DNA of 26,748 bases from Deltaproteobacteria bacterium (GTDB lineage Bacteria; Desulfobacterota; Syntrophia; Syntrophales; UBA5619): the NCBI GenBank assembly GCA_026388345.1, contig JAPLJY010000090.1, positions 1 to 26,748 of the forward strand, written 5' to 3'. The notes under the pieces were generated by a model that was given only the letters and a program-made list of their open reading frames with translations, was not told the origin of the DNA and ran no database searches. Every line of letters starts with the position of its first letter. Positions within the stretch are counted from its first letter, which is position 1. A program made the translations under genes and the position numbers. Shown here one piece after another: positions 6,257-15,133 of this stretch.

Positions 6257-8512
6257 TCAATGGAGGCTGTACCCCTTCTCATGGAAAAGTTTCAGACAGG
6301 CATCCACCACTTCAGGGTCATAGAGAACTCCCCTGTTCTTGGCAATCTCATCCAATGCCGCACGGATCCCTAAAGACGGTCTGTAGGGCCGGTGGGAGGC
6401 CATCGATTCCACGACGTCGGCCACGGCAAGTATGCGAGCCTCGATCAGAATCTCTTCCCCTTTCAGATTTCTTGGATAGCCGGAGCCATCCATCCGTTCA
6501 TGGTGCTGGTATACCATCTCTGCCAAAGGCCAGGAGGATTCTACATCCTTGAGAATCTCATACCCCTTCCGGGCGTGTAATTGAATCAGGGAAAACTCAA
6601 TGTCTGTCAGCTTGGTAGGCTTTGACAATATCTCCGCGGGTATGGATAATTTCCCGATGTCATGGATGGAACCCGCCATACGGATGCCATCGATTTTCTC
6701 CTGAGGCAAGCCCATCTCGGTGGCAATGTACCGGGCAAGGTCTGCGGACCGGGTCTGGTGACCGGCCGTATAGGGATCTCTGGTTTCCACAGCGGATACC
6801 ATGACCTGGATGGTTGTGCCAACCGCCTTCCTGAGACTTTCAAGGGTGTCTTTGAGTTTTTGCTCCGCCTGCTTGAGGTCGGTGATTTCTCGGCCCACGC
6901 CCACAATCCCGATCCGGTTGCCTTGCTTGTCGAGTAGAGGTACTTTGGTCGCCAGGTTCCACCGTGTGATCTTACCGCCCTCTGTCGTTAGAGGTTCCTC
7001 GCGGTTAATCATCGGTGTGCCGGACTGGATGATCGCCTGCTCATCGGCATGAAATCGTTGCGCCATCTCCAGAGGCAGCAAGTCAAAGTCCGACTTGCCC
7101 GCGAGCTCGGCCATACTGGTCATACCCATGCGGCGAATCATCGCTTCATTGCAAATGATAAATCGGCCCTCGGAGTCTTTGGCATAGATACGATCGGGCA
7201 CATTATCTATCAGATTTCGCAGGAGAGTGCGTTCGTTTTCCAACGCCTCCTCCGCCCGCTTGCGCTGCGTAATATCTACGATAGCACCTCTGAGCCCCAC
7301 AGGTTTGTCATTACTGTAAATTACACTTGAGATTACAATGCCCGGGAAGACAGACCCATCTAACCGCTTTAAAGTATATTCAGTGCCTCCTACTTGCTCC
7401 CCCTTTAACAGACGTTCAATGTTCTTACTCGATTTATCAATGGCTTCAGGTGAAAGGAGCTGCCATGCTTTAAAACCTTTCTTTAAATCCTCTTCTGAAC
7501 CTCCAAAAGTTTCATAAATAGAGCGGTTAGCAGAAATAATATTGGCTTCAAAATCCATCTCATAGACCGGTATGGGCAAAAAATCAAACAGGTCACGATA
7601 TTTTTTCTCGCTTTCCCTCAGTTTTTTCTCCACCAGCTTGCGATCCGTAATGTCGCGGGCAACGGAAATGATACCGATGATCTTGCCATCGCGCATCACC
7701 GGGGATCCACTCACTTCACCATACTTGATGGTTCCATCCTTTGCGATAAACCGATAAACCGTCGCCGAAATTGTGTCACCCTTTAAGACCAGACTTATAT
7801 CGGCTACAGCCTGCTCAAAAGATTCCGGCATAAGGATATTTCCTACATCAGAAACAGGTCGGCCAATGAAATCCTGTGGTTTGTACCCCAATATTCTCTC
7901 CACGCTCGGAGATATGCTAATAAAATTGAGATCCGTGTCAATCGTATAAATAACATCCATTACATGCTCAAAACTCAGCCGATACCTCTCCTCCAATATC
8001 CTCAGCTCCTGATTGGCAATCTCCAGATCCAGCATTTTCTTTTCAAGCTTTTTGAAAAGGATTTCATTGTACTGCCTGAAAAACTCCATTTCTTCCTCAA
8101 GCGGTTTGGTAGCCACTTGCTTAACCACATAGTTTTCTTCCAATACCTCCTTTAAAATATTTATCAGAATATCCGGTTCCTGAGGTTTGAGAATGAATCG
8201 ATCCGCCCCGAGGCCTAACGCAAAATCCTCGTTTTTAGACCCGGTATATGTGGCGGTGTAAAATACAAGGGGGATATGTTTCAGTGTATCGTCTGATTTC
8301 CATTCCCGGCATAAGTTGTAGCCGTCCATCACCGGCATTAAAATGTCTGTGACAATCAGGTCGGGAGGATCGGCATAGGCCCTCTCCAGGGCCTCTTTGC
8401 CATTTTCCGCCGCAATGACTTCCAGGCCCTCCCCCTCCAATAAGCACTTGAGCATATAGAGATTGGTGCTGTTGTCATCGACAATCAAGACTTTCTTTGC
8501 TTTCTTTTTCAT
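6257..8512 (-). CDS. REC-PAS-PAS-PAS-HD-GYP response regulator, predicted c-di-GMP phosphodiesterase (copy 1)
   Basis: The 751-residue protein has a receiver domain (1-125; DD12-13, D56, K109), a helical linker, three PAS domains (about 174-295, 300-422, 426-550) and an HD-GYP domain (about 565-751). The metal-binding HDIGK (617-621) and HHERMDGSGYP (670-680) are intact, so c-di-GMP hydrolysis is expected. It is a paralogue of the 15134-17767 protein: the first 420 residues align without gaps at about 81% identity by my count, but the third PAS differs and this copy has one PAS fewer. The binding site is GAGAGGCGACA. Its ATG overlaps the stop of a truncated receiver gene, just as the ATG of the intact paralogue overlaps the stop of a complete one. 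Confidence 0.93.
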   Translation of the reverse strand: MKKKAKKVLIVDDNSTNLYMLKCLLEGEGLEVIAAENGKEALERAYADPPDLIVTDILMPVMDGYNLCREWKSDDTLKHIPLVFYTATYTGSKNEDFALGLGADRFILKPQEPDILINILKEVLEENYVVKQVATKPLEEEMEFFRQYNEILFKKLEKKMLDLEIANQELRILEERYRLSFEHVMDVIYTIDTDLNFISISPSVERILGYKPQDFIGRPVSDVGNILMPESFEQAVADISLVLKGDTISATVYRFIAKDGTIKYGEVSGSPVMRDGKIIGIISVARDITDRKLVEKKLRESEKKYRDLFDFLPIPVYEMDFEANIISANRSIYETFGGSEEDLKKGFKAWQLLSPEAIDKSSKNIERLLKGEQVGGTEYTLKRLDGSVFPGIVISSVIYSNDKPVGLRGAIVDITQRKRAEEALENERTLLRNLIDNVPDRIYAKDSEGRFIICNEAMIRRMGMTSMAELAGKSDFDLLPLEMAQRFHADEQAIIQSGTPMINREEPLTTEGGKITRWNLATKVPLLDKQGNRIGIVGVGREITDLKQAEQKLKDTLESLRKAVGTTIQVMVSAVETRDPYTAGHQTRSADLARYIATEMGLPQEKIDGIRMAGSIHDIGKLSIPAEILSKPTKLTDIEFSLIQLHARKGYEILKDVESSWPLAEMVYQHHERMDGSGYPRNLKGEEILIEARILAVADVVESMASHRPYRPSLGIRAALDEIAKNRGVLYDPEVVDACLKLFHEKGYSLH

Positions 8513-8616
8513 TGTCGCCTCTCTTTATGAACTCTCATGGATAGATATTTTCCCACCTGCACCGCAAACGTATCCAGGTCGATCGGTGTTTTGATATAGC
8601 CGCTGCGGCCCGCCTC
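8509..8616 (-). pseudogene. Truncated CheY-like receiver gene, last 35 codons only
   Basis: Translated on the minus strand from 8616 to the TGA at 8509-8511, the frame gives EAGRSGYIKTPIDLDTFAVQ followed by VGKYLSMRVHKERRQ. This matches the C terminus of the intact receiver at 17764-18156 at 27 of 35 positions, including the SGYIxxPID motif around the conserved Lys/Pro. The stop overlaps the ATG of the HD-GYP gene as ATGA, the same junction as in the intact pair. The upstream edge coincides with the stop codon of the Cache-HD-GYP gene (TGA at 8615-8617), so the first ~95 codons, including the phosphorylation site, are gone. It cannot work as a receiver. Confidence 0.85.
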
Positions 8617-11611
8617 AGCCCAGATACTTTGAAACATCGACACTGTCGATCTGTTCCGGCTTTAGATAGCGCTCGGCATACCGCAGGTACACGCCCGAAC
8701 TGAGGAACAGGTCGAACAGCTCGGGATCGATGTGTTTGTCCTTCTTGAAGAAGGAGAGGATTTTCACCGACTCGGAGAGCGTCTTGGCTTTTTTGTAGGG
8801 GCGGTCGGAAGCGGTAAGGGCTTCGAAAATATCGGCAATCGCCATGATGCGGGCCGGTACTGACAGATCGTCCTTCGTAAGCCCGCGCGGATACCCGGAG
8901 CCTGTCAGTGTCTCGTGGTGGGTGCCCGCATATTCGGGAACCCTCCGCAGTTCTCTCGGAAACGGCAGCGCATCCAACATGACGACGGTCTGGATGATGT
9001 GCTCGTTGATCTTGTAACGCTCCTCTTCGGAGAGCGTGCCCCGCGCCACGCAAAGGTTAAGAATCTCGCCGAAGTTGTAGAGGTTTTCCGGAACCTGCAC
9101 CCTGAATCCGTACTTGGGGTCGAGCGCCTTGTCGACGCCCCGGGGGATGATGTGGCAGGGCTTGTCGGAGAGCAGGGTTTCAACCGCCGGCAGTTCGGAG
9201 ACGGGCATGTCTTCGTAGCGCCGCAGTTCCTCATGCGAAAGGCCAAGGCGGTCGTCGAAATGACGCAGCCAGGTCTGGTCGGCGATCCGCTTGATGAGCT
9301 CAATGCGCTCCGGGGCCATGAATTCGCCCCCGATGTTGCATTCCGCCACGAAGGCGAAGTCGTCGATCAATTGAGCGCGACGCTCGTGGTATTCCCTGAC
9401 GGCCGCATCGGAATCGACGCCGCTCTGGATCGCCTTGAGGCATGCGATCTCGGCATCGCGCAGCAGGACCTCGAACCGCATGCGCACTTCGTGGATGCGG
9501 TTGTAGATCGTCTCGAGCTTGGTTGCCTTATCGACCACGTACTCCGGGGTTGTGACCTTGCCGCAGTCATGCAGCCAAGCGCCGATCCGGAACTCCCGCC
9601 ACTCTTCATCCGAGTGGAAGTCGAAATCCGCGAGCGGCCCTTCCTTCACCCTGGAAGCCTCCTCCGCCAGCATGATGGCCAGCTCCGGCACCCGCTCGCA
9701 ATGGCCGCCGGTATAAGGACTCTTCGTGTCGATGGAGCCCGCCACGAGCCTGATCAGCGAATCCATCAATGTCCGCTGTGCCTGCAGCAGGTTGTGGTTC
9801 TCCAGCGCGACTGCCGACTGGGAGGCCAGCGCCTCGACGAAACCCACCAATTCCTTCGGAAATGGAATGACCTCTCCCGTGTCCTGATTCAGGGCGTTCA
9901 TGAACTGCAGGACGCCGATGACCTCGCCTTCGCGCGGCGACATGGGTACGGTCAGCATCGATTCGGTCCGGTATCCGGTCTCTGCGTCGAAGCGGTGCGA
10001 ACCGCTCATGTCGAACCGTGTCTCGGCATAGACGTCGTCGATGACGATGGTTTCGTTATGCAGCGCCGCATAGACGGACACGTACTTCTCGTTGATTTCT
10101 CCCGTGACCGGGTCCCTGAAGGGGATCTCGATCGAGGGCAGCGCGTCGTCTTTCGTGCGCAACGCAAACGCGAGTGTACCCTTGTCGGTTTTCAGGTACA
10201 TCGTGCCGGCGTCGCAGTTGCACAAATGCTTTCCGCCGAAGAGGATATGCCGGAGCAGCGTCTGCCGGTCGTGCTCCCGTGACATCAGGATGCCGTTCTC
10301 CACCAGGCTTGCCAGTTTCTGCTCGGCCACCGTCAGGGCCTTGGTGCGCTCGCGGAGCGTGCTCTTCATGACCTTGTGCGCCTGGCTCAGGGCGTCGACT
10401 TCGTATAAGATAGAAACCTCTCTTTTGACCTCACCGGAGAAATCCAGGTTTTTGATTCGCTCCGCGTCGCCGGCAAGAACAGACAGGGCGCGACCGACCC
10501 GGCGCGCCCCCACGACGGCGAGGGGGATCACGACCAGCAGGAACGCAATCGTCACGTAGATGACCTGGTTCCGTGCTTCGACGATCGGACCGGAGAAGTC
10601 GCGCATCGGCGCGAAGGCACCGATACGGAACACAACACCCGGTGCGGCGGGATACGCGTAGTATGCAAACACGAACTTTTCTCCCCCGACGTCGACGACC
10701 CGTGCCTGTGCCGCGTCTCCCTCGCTTTGCCAGTTTTCCAATACGGCGAGATGGGGACTGGCGGTCTGGGAGATCGACGTCAGCGTGGCCAGTTGGTCCA
10801 ATTTATAAGCCGGGGAAGCGCTGTGAAGGGCCAGGATCAGATTGTCGCGGTCGAACACTACGATCACGCTGGACTGCGTCAGTGGAATTCTTCCCAGAAA
10901 ATCCTGGAGCGCGCCCAAACTCAGATCTGCGCCAAGCACGCCCACCCCTCCCCTGAGCGGGCTGGAAATTGTAATCCCCGGTTCCAGTGAAGAGGCAAAA
11001 ATATACGGATCCGTGATCGCGATGGGCGGAGTTTGTTTTGCGCTGTCGTACCATGGCCGCTGGGTCGGATAATACTGTGTCTGCCCCGTCCGCGAACCAA
11101 GTATTCGCCGGTCGGACGACCAGAATTGCCAGGATTCCTGGCGCCGGCCCTGATTCGTCCGGACGATTGTCCGCAGGGCGAACCGGGTATTCTCGGGCGC
11201 CGCCAGGAAGGCAATCACCCGCGGGTTTCCTCTGGTATTGACGACTTGGAAAAAATCGTCGTTGTCGAGTCCGAAGTAGGCGGAATATAGGCTTTCATCG
11301 CTTTCCAGTTGAGACATGAAGGTCACCACCATGTCCCGGTCGTTCAAACGCCCGTCCTCGGTAAATCGCTCGAGCCTGGCTTTGGCCTGCACCGCGACTT
11401 GGCGGCTTGTGCCCCCGATGAGATTCCGCAGCCGTTCCACGCCGGTCTGCGCGATGAGGACGAAACGCTCCTTTGCATTGTCTTCCGCCATGGAATTGAA
11501 TTTGCCGATAACAACGGTAAGGACCGAGGCCGTGAGCGTCAGAACGAAAAAAAGCAAAGCCATGACGGCCCAGTTATGGAAACGCAACTTCAGACCGGAG
11601 ATGGAAACCAT
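8615..11611 (-). CDS. dCache-HAMP-GAF-HD-GYP membrane sensor, c-di-GMP phosphodiesterase-like
   Basis: The 998-residue inner-membrane protein has a first TM (about 14-36), a periplasmic double-Cache sensor (about 45-345, with YYPTQRPWYDSAK at 180-192), a second TM (about 349-371), HAMP (about 370-420), GAF (about 445-605) and a C-terminal HD-GYP module. The HD pair is at 681-682 (WLHDCGK). GSGYP is present (904-908), but the preceding Asp of 'DGxGYP' is Thr903 (HHETLTGSGYP). About 150 residues separate the HD motif from the LSEEERYKINEH helix (860-871) that normally follows within roughly 25. It may be a divergent HD-GYP subfamily; activity is uncertain. The binding site is AAGGAGTTACC. It is the last gene of the cyclase/FecR/OmpA block. 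Confidence 0.88.
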   Translation of the reverse strand: MVSISGLKLRFHNWAVMALLFFVLTLTASVLTVVIGKFNSMAEDNAKERFVLIAQTGVERLRNLIGGTSRQVAVQAKARLERFTEDGRLNDRDMVVTFMSQLESDESLYSAYFGLDNDDFFQVVNTRGNPRVIAFLAAPENTRFALRTIVRTNQGRRQESWQFWSSDRRILGSRTGQTQYYPTQRPWYDSAKQTPPIAITDPYIFASSLEPGITISSPLRGGVGVLGADLSLGALQDFLGRIPLTQSSVIVVFDRDNLILALHSASPAYKLDQLATLTSISQTASPHLAVLENWQSEGDAAQARVVDVGGEKFVFAYYAYPAAPGVVFRIGAFAPMRDFSGPIVEARNQVIYVTIAFLLVVIPLAVVGARRVGRALSVLAGDAERIKNLDFSGEVKREVSILYEVDALSQAHKVMKSTLRERTKALTVAEQKLASLVENGILMSREHDRQTLLRHILFGGKHLCNCDAGTMYLKTDKGTLAFALRTKDDALPSIEIPFRDPVTGEINEKYVSVYAALHNETIVIDDVYAETRFDMSGSHRFDAETGYRTESMLTVPMSPREGEVIGVLQFMNALNQDTGEVIPFPKELVGFVEALASQSAVALENHNLLQAQRTLMDSLIRLVAGSIDTKSPYTGGHCERVPELAIMLAEEASRVKEGPLADFDFHSDEEWREFRIGAWLHDCGKVTTPEYVVDKATKLETIYNRIHEVRMRFEVLLRDAEIACLKAIQSGVDSDAAVREYHERRAQLIDDFAFVAECNIGGEFMAPERIELIKRIADQTWLRHFDDRLGLSHEELRRYEDMPVSELPAVETLLSDKPCHIIPRGVDKALDPKYGFRVQVPENLYNFGEILNLCVARGTLSEEERYKINEHIIQTVVMLDALPFPRELRRVPEYAGTHHETLTGSGYPRGLTKDDLSVPARIMAIADIFEALTASDRPYKKAKTLSESVKILSFFKKDKHIDPELFDLFLSSGVYLRYAERYLKPEQIDSVDVSKYLG

Positions 11612-11692
11612 GGTAACTCCTTTCGACGGGAACCGTCGTTCAGGCCCGTCTGCGTTCGGGGCTTGTGTTGCCCGGAGCCGTGAGGCACGGGA

Positions 11693-12336
11693 TTATCGAA
11701 CGGTAATCTCCACCCGGCGGTTTTTCGGCTCCGGCGTGTTATCCGGCGTGGCGACGAGAAGATTCCTTTTGCCATGGGAGGCGATCGTCAGATCATGCAC
11801 CTGTAGGCCGGCCCTCTTGATGATTTCCGCAACCGACTGCGCCCGCTGCAGCCCGAGTTTCTCGTTGGCCTCGGTATTCCCCACGGTATCGGTATGGCCG
11901 ATCACCGACACATCGGGCACCGGATGATTCATAGCCGCATCCAGAATCGCCGGAATCAGGGCCTGCGACTCGTCTGTCAGCACCGTACCGCCGGCCTTGT
12001 AGTATAGAGCATGAAGCTGACCGGAAGCGGCGGCTGCGCGGCGAGCGCCTCGCCGAAGTCCCGGTTGATCCTGTTTTCATCCACCGTGTAAGGTGTGCTT
12101 GCAGTACCGTCCAGGTCAACGCCGGACCGGGGCTGGTTCAGCAGGACCTCACCTTTCGCGCTGCTCACCGCCAACTGCCCCACCGTTCCATCCGCATTGT
12201 CCATCAGAACGACGTAAGACTTTGGCGCCGGGGCTGCGATCGGCGGTGAAGCAACCGGCGGCGGAGGCGTGGAGCAACCCACCGCAACGAGCAGGACGGC
12301 ACAAACGAAAAATCTTGTTTCCAGGTTTCGAATCAT
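11693..12336 (-). pseudogene. OmpA-family lipoprotein gene with a two-base frameshift
   Basis: The ATG at 12336 overlaps the FecR stop (ATGA). The first frame gives a lipoprotein signal with lipobox VAVGC (C21), a Pro-rich linker and a small beta-rich domain, then hits TGA at 11977 after 119 residues. The OmpA C-terminal peptidoglycan-binding domain continues in another frame to 11693, with VIGHTDTVGNTEANEKLGL, RAQSVAEIIKRAGL and EPKNRRVEITVR. The switch maps to CTCTATACTACAAG (about 11996-12009). Removing one duplicated TA gives Leu-Tyr-Tyr-Lys-Ala-Gly-Gly, which restores one frame of about 213 residues. Both halves look well preserved, so the change is recent, a sequencing error, or bypassed. 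If restored, the product would anchor the outer membrane to peptidoglycan. No classic slippery heptamer is visible. Confidence 0.82.
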
Positions 12337-12794
12337 GGCTGTTCCCTCCCGTTCGGTGGCTCGACCTTGACCAGGAAATGGGTGCCGCGGATCCCGATCG
12401 TGCCCGTCGGTGTCTTCATGGTCACGGACTGCGGCTTGAGTTTGGCGATCACGCCCGACACAACCTGCAGGGAGCCTTTCGACATGCTCGTGCCGAACTT
12501 CAGATTGTCTCTCCCCGGCGCATAGAGGTACTCGTCCACCGTCAGTTCGGTGTCCGGCCCGAAGGACATCACAGTATTGTCCTTGAACGTGACGCCCATG
12601 GTCCCCTTGGTTCCGGTCTTCAAGGTGTTTCCAAGTTTGATGGGAGTGCCGACCTCGGCCTTGATCGTTTTTCCGGCATCGATCACGGCCGCGCTGCCCG
12701 AGACCGTCTTGACGAAGCCGATCGCATCCTGAGCCCATGCCGGCGATCCGGCCAGGAGCATCATCAGGATGAGAACCTTGATGAAGTGGCTCAT
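12333..12794 (-). CDS. FecR-domain periplasmic protein
   Basis: The 153-residue protein begins with a Sec signal peptide (MSHFIKVLILMMLLAGSPAWA, cleavage before Q22). The mature part is a FecR-type beta domain: AAVIDAGKTIKAEVGTPIKL, LKTGTKGTMGVTFKDNT, and near the end TPTGTIGIRGTHFLVKVE, the family's 'xTPxGTxGVRGTxF' signature. There is no anti-sigma cytoplasmic domain or TM segment, so this is a secreted FecR protein and not the iron-dicitrate regulator itself. An excellent ribosome binding site (AAGGAGGAGAAACA) precedes the ATG. It is translationally coupled to the OmpA-like lipoprotein and follows the CHASE2 cyclase, a neighbourhood I associate with envelope-sensing cyclases. Its ligand is unknown. 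Confidence 0.88.
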   Translation of the reverse strand: MSHFIKVLILMMLLAGSPAWAQDAIGFVKTVSGSAAVIDAGKTIKAEVGTPIKLGNTLKTGTKGTMGVTFKDNTVMSFGPDTELTVDEYLYAPGRDNLKFGTSMSKGSLQVVSGVIAKLKPQSVTMKTPTGTIGIRGTHFLVKVEPPNGREQP

Positions 12795-12860
12795 TGTTTC
12801 TCCTCCTTAAGGTGTTTCGGTGACAACGTACATTCCGTTCAGCACGACCCCATGCGTCCC

Positions 12861-12882
12861 GGGTAAATGATGCCGTTTACCC
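12861..12882. promoter_or_regulatory. Small inverted repeat upstream of the FecR gene
   Basis: GGGTAAA (12861-12867) and TTTACCC (12876-12882) form a perfect seven-base stem with an eight-base loop. It lies in the 148-bp gap between the cyclase stop and the FecR start, about 70 bases before the FecR ATG. There is no T tract, so it is not an obvious terminator. An operator or mRNA processing site is possible. Confidence 0.3.
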
Positions 12883-12942
12883 GCAGCCGGGCGTTCTGCC
12901 CCGGCGTATCCGTCCCCCTTTGCCGTCTGGATGCGCCCGTGT

Positions 12943-15087
12943 CTATTTTTCGTCCAGGACGATGGTATCCCCTTCCTTGCCTGCCCTCAGCCGTTCCAGA
13001 TGAAGCAGAACCAGCGGGTCCCGTGGCCGCTCCTGCGCCAGTTGATCGAAAGCTTCCGTGGCGCCCGGATTGCGTTGTTGCAACAGTTCGAATGCCGCCT
13101 CGTAGGCGGAGTCGCGCTCCGGTTCACTGCTTTTCTCGCCTGATGCCGTGATCGGTTCGTAGACCATCAGGGATCTGGACTTCCCTTTCAGGATCAGGGA
13201 TCCCACGGGCCGGACGATCGCGCCGGGGCAGCCGGAGAGCGTCGCTTCGGATATGCAGATCAGGGTGCCCAAGTGCTTGTTCACGCTTTCGAGCCGTGAG
13301 GCCGTGTTGACCACGTCGCCCAATGCCCGGTAGTCGAACATGGTCGAACCGCCGAAGTTTCCGACGATGACCTCGCCGGAGTGAATGCCGATGCGGGTCT
13401 GCCCGAAGGCGACGCTCTTCGCGTTGAGATCGTTTGCATAACGCGTCGCAAAGGCATGCATCTCCAGGGCGCACTTCAACGCCCGAGCGCGATGATCCGG
13501 CTGCATCACCGGCGCCGAGAACATGATCGCCACGGCATCTCCGACAATCCGGTCGAGGGTCCCGCCGCTGCGAAATGCGATCGCGACCATCTGATCGAGA
13601 TATGCATTGAGGATCGAGACCGCCTCTCCGGGATCCAATTTTTCCATAAGACCCGTGAAACCGGCAAGATCCGTAAAAATGAAACTGCACTCCCGGCGCT
13701 GTCCCCCCAGTTCCAGTTGGTCGGGATTGTCTACGAGATACTCGACGCGGTTGGGAGATACGTAGCGTGAAAAAGCCTCCCGCACCCAGCGCTGACGCCG
13801 CTCGCTGGTCATGTGGTGAACGACGCTGCCCAGGATGAACGTGATCAGGAGCGCCAGCGCGGGAGTGACGGGGTCCAGCAACAAGCCGTAATGGGTAAAC
13901 GCGGTCCACGCGCCCCATCCGGCGGCGAAAAGAACCACAGCGGTGACTCCGGCCGAGACGAGGGCCTGCGTGGCAAGAGCGATGATTCCGAGGGCCAGGC
14001 CCCCGATCACGATCACCAGGGCCTCGATGGCCCCCGCCCAGGACGGGCGCTTCAGATACGCCTTCGTGAAAATCTGTTCAAGCGCCTGGGCGTGCGCCTC
14101 CACACCGGGGATGATGGTCCCCATCGGACTGAACCGGAGATCCATGAGGCCCTGCGCCGAGGTGCCGACCAGCATGATATGGCCCTCCAGCTGTTCCCGA
14201 GGCACCTCACCCGCAAGCACTTTCCAGGCCGGAAGGTAACGATCCGGGACGGGCCGCGTGTAATGCACCCAGATTTCGCCCTGGGGCGTCGTCGGCACGG
14301 TGATCCCGCCGATTCGGATCTCCTGCACACCGGTCCCCTTTTGCGCCGCGGTCTTCACGATGTAATTGCTTTGTCCCTGGGCCACCCTCAGCGACTCGGC
14401 GGTGAGGGAAGGCATCACCTGGTCTTGCAGTCTAACCGCCAATGGTATGCGGCGAACGACGCCATCCGAGTCCGGGATGAACGTCAGTGCGCCGTTTCCC
14501 GCCGCCGCGCTCTCCAGCAACGGAATCGACGTCACCGCGCTTGAAAACGGGTGAAGGAATGGGAGGGGAGGTTCTCCAGAAAAAACAACACGAAAGGGGC
14601 GCGCCGGGAGCGGTCGGTCCGGACCTTCGCGCTGGACTGCAAAGCCGAGTACCACGAGCCCCTGGCGCAGGGTCCGCGCCAGGACCTCATCGTGATCGGG
14701 AATGTTTTCCAGGCGCCGGCGGAGATCATCAGGCAGGTTCCAGGTGGCCGACATCGACTTCGGCGATGTCCGGTCCGGCTCGGCAAATACGATGTCCATA
14801 CCGATGGCGGCCGCACCGGCCTTCTGCAGCCTTTCGATCAGTTCGGCGACCCGTGTGCGGGGCCAGGGCCACTGGCCTAATCGCTTGAGACTTTCCTCGT
14901 CGATGTCGATGATACGAACAGGAACAGGCTGGTATGGCCGCGGATGCCAGCGCTGGTATTGATCGAAAACGGCGTTTCGCAGCACTTGCAACGGCAACGG
15001 CTCGAAGAGAAACAGCACGGCGCCAAAGACAACGGCGACAAAGGGCGCCAGCATGCCCGGGGTGAGCTTGGAGAAGGGCTTCAACAT
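12943..15087 (-). CDS. CHASE2-domain class III adenylate/guanylate cyclase
   Basis: The 714-residue membrane protein has an N-terminal TM (about 12-30), a periplasmic CHASE2 sensor (about 31-345), three TM helices (about 352-372, 377-397, 405-424) and a cytoplasmic class III cyclase domain (about 462-645). Metal-binding D473 (FTDLAGFT) and D517 (IVGDAVA) and transition-state residues N594 and R598 (VVNTASRLE) are present, so catalysis is likely. The purine-specifying positions, usually Lys and Asp/Thr, are both Arg here (R513, R587), so ATP or GTP cannot be assigned. The ATG at 15087 was chosen because it begins MLKPFSKLTP just before the TM and has GGAAAG upstream; the open frame extends 48 codons further into the preceding gene. 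The C-terminal ~65 residues are helical. It starts 46 bp after the copy-2 HD-GYP stop. Confidence 0.92.
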   Translation of the reverse strand: MLKPFSKLTPGMLAPFVAVVFGAVLFLFEPLPLQVLRNAVFDQYQRWHPRPYQPVPVRIIDIDEESLKRLGQWPWPRTRVAELIERLQKAGAAAIGMDIVFAEPDRTSPKSMSATWNLPDDLRRRLENIPDHDEVLARTLRQGLVVLGFAVQREGPDRPLPARPFRVVFSGEPPLPFLHPFSSAVTSIPLLESAAAGNGALTFIPDSDGVVRRIPLAVRLQDQVMPSLTAESLRVAQGQSNYIVKTAAQKGTGVQEIRIGGITVPTTPQGEIWVHYTRPVPDRYLPAWKVLAGEVPREQLEGHIMLVGTSAQGLMDLRFSPMGTIIPGVEAHAQALEQIFTKAYLKRPSWAGAIEALVIVIGGLALGIIALATQALVSAGVTAVVLFAAGWGAWTAFTHYGLLLDPVTPALALLITFILGSVVHHMTSERRQRWVREAFSRYVSPNRVEYLVDNPDQLELGGQRRECSFIFTDLAGFTGLMEKLDPGEAVSILNAYLDQMVAIAFRSGGTLDRIVGDAVAIMFSAPVMQPDHRARALKCALEMHAFATRYANDLNAKSVAFGQTRIGIHSGEVIVGNFGGSTMFDYRALGDVVNTASRLESVNKHLGTLICISEATLSGCPGAIVRPVGSLILKGKSRSLMVYEPITASGEKSSEPERDSAYEAAFELLQQRNPGATEAFDQLAQERPRDPLVLLHLERLRAGKEGDTIVLDEK

Positions 15088-15133
15088 AACTTTCCAATCT
15101 TTCAGGACAATGCAACATTCCAGACCGAAACCA

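Noticed and set aside
8915..10282. 455-residue plus-strand frame opposite the Cache-HD-GYP gene
   Set aside because: It is the reverse complement of the GAF and HD-GYP coding sequence and shows no domain, signal or start site of its own.
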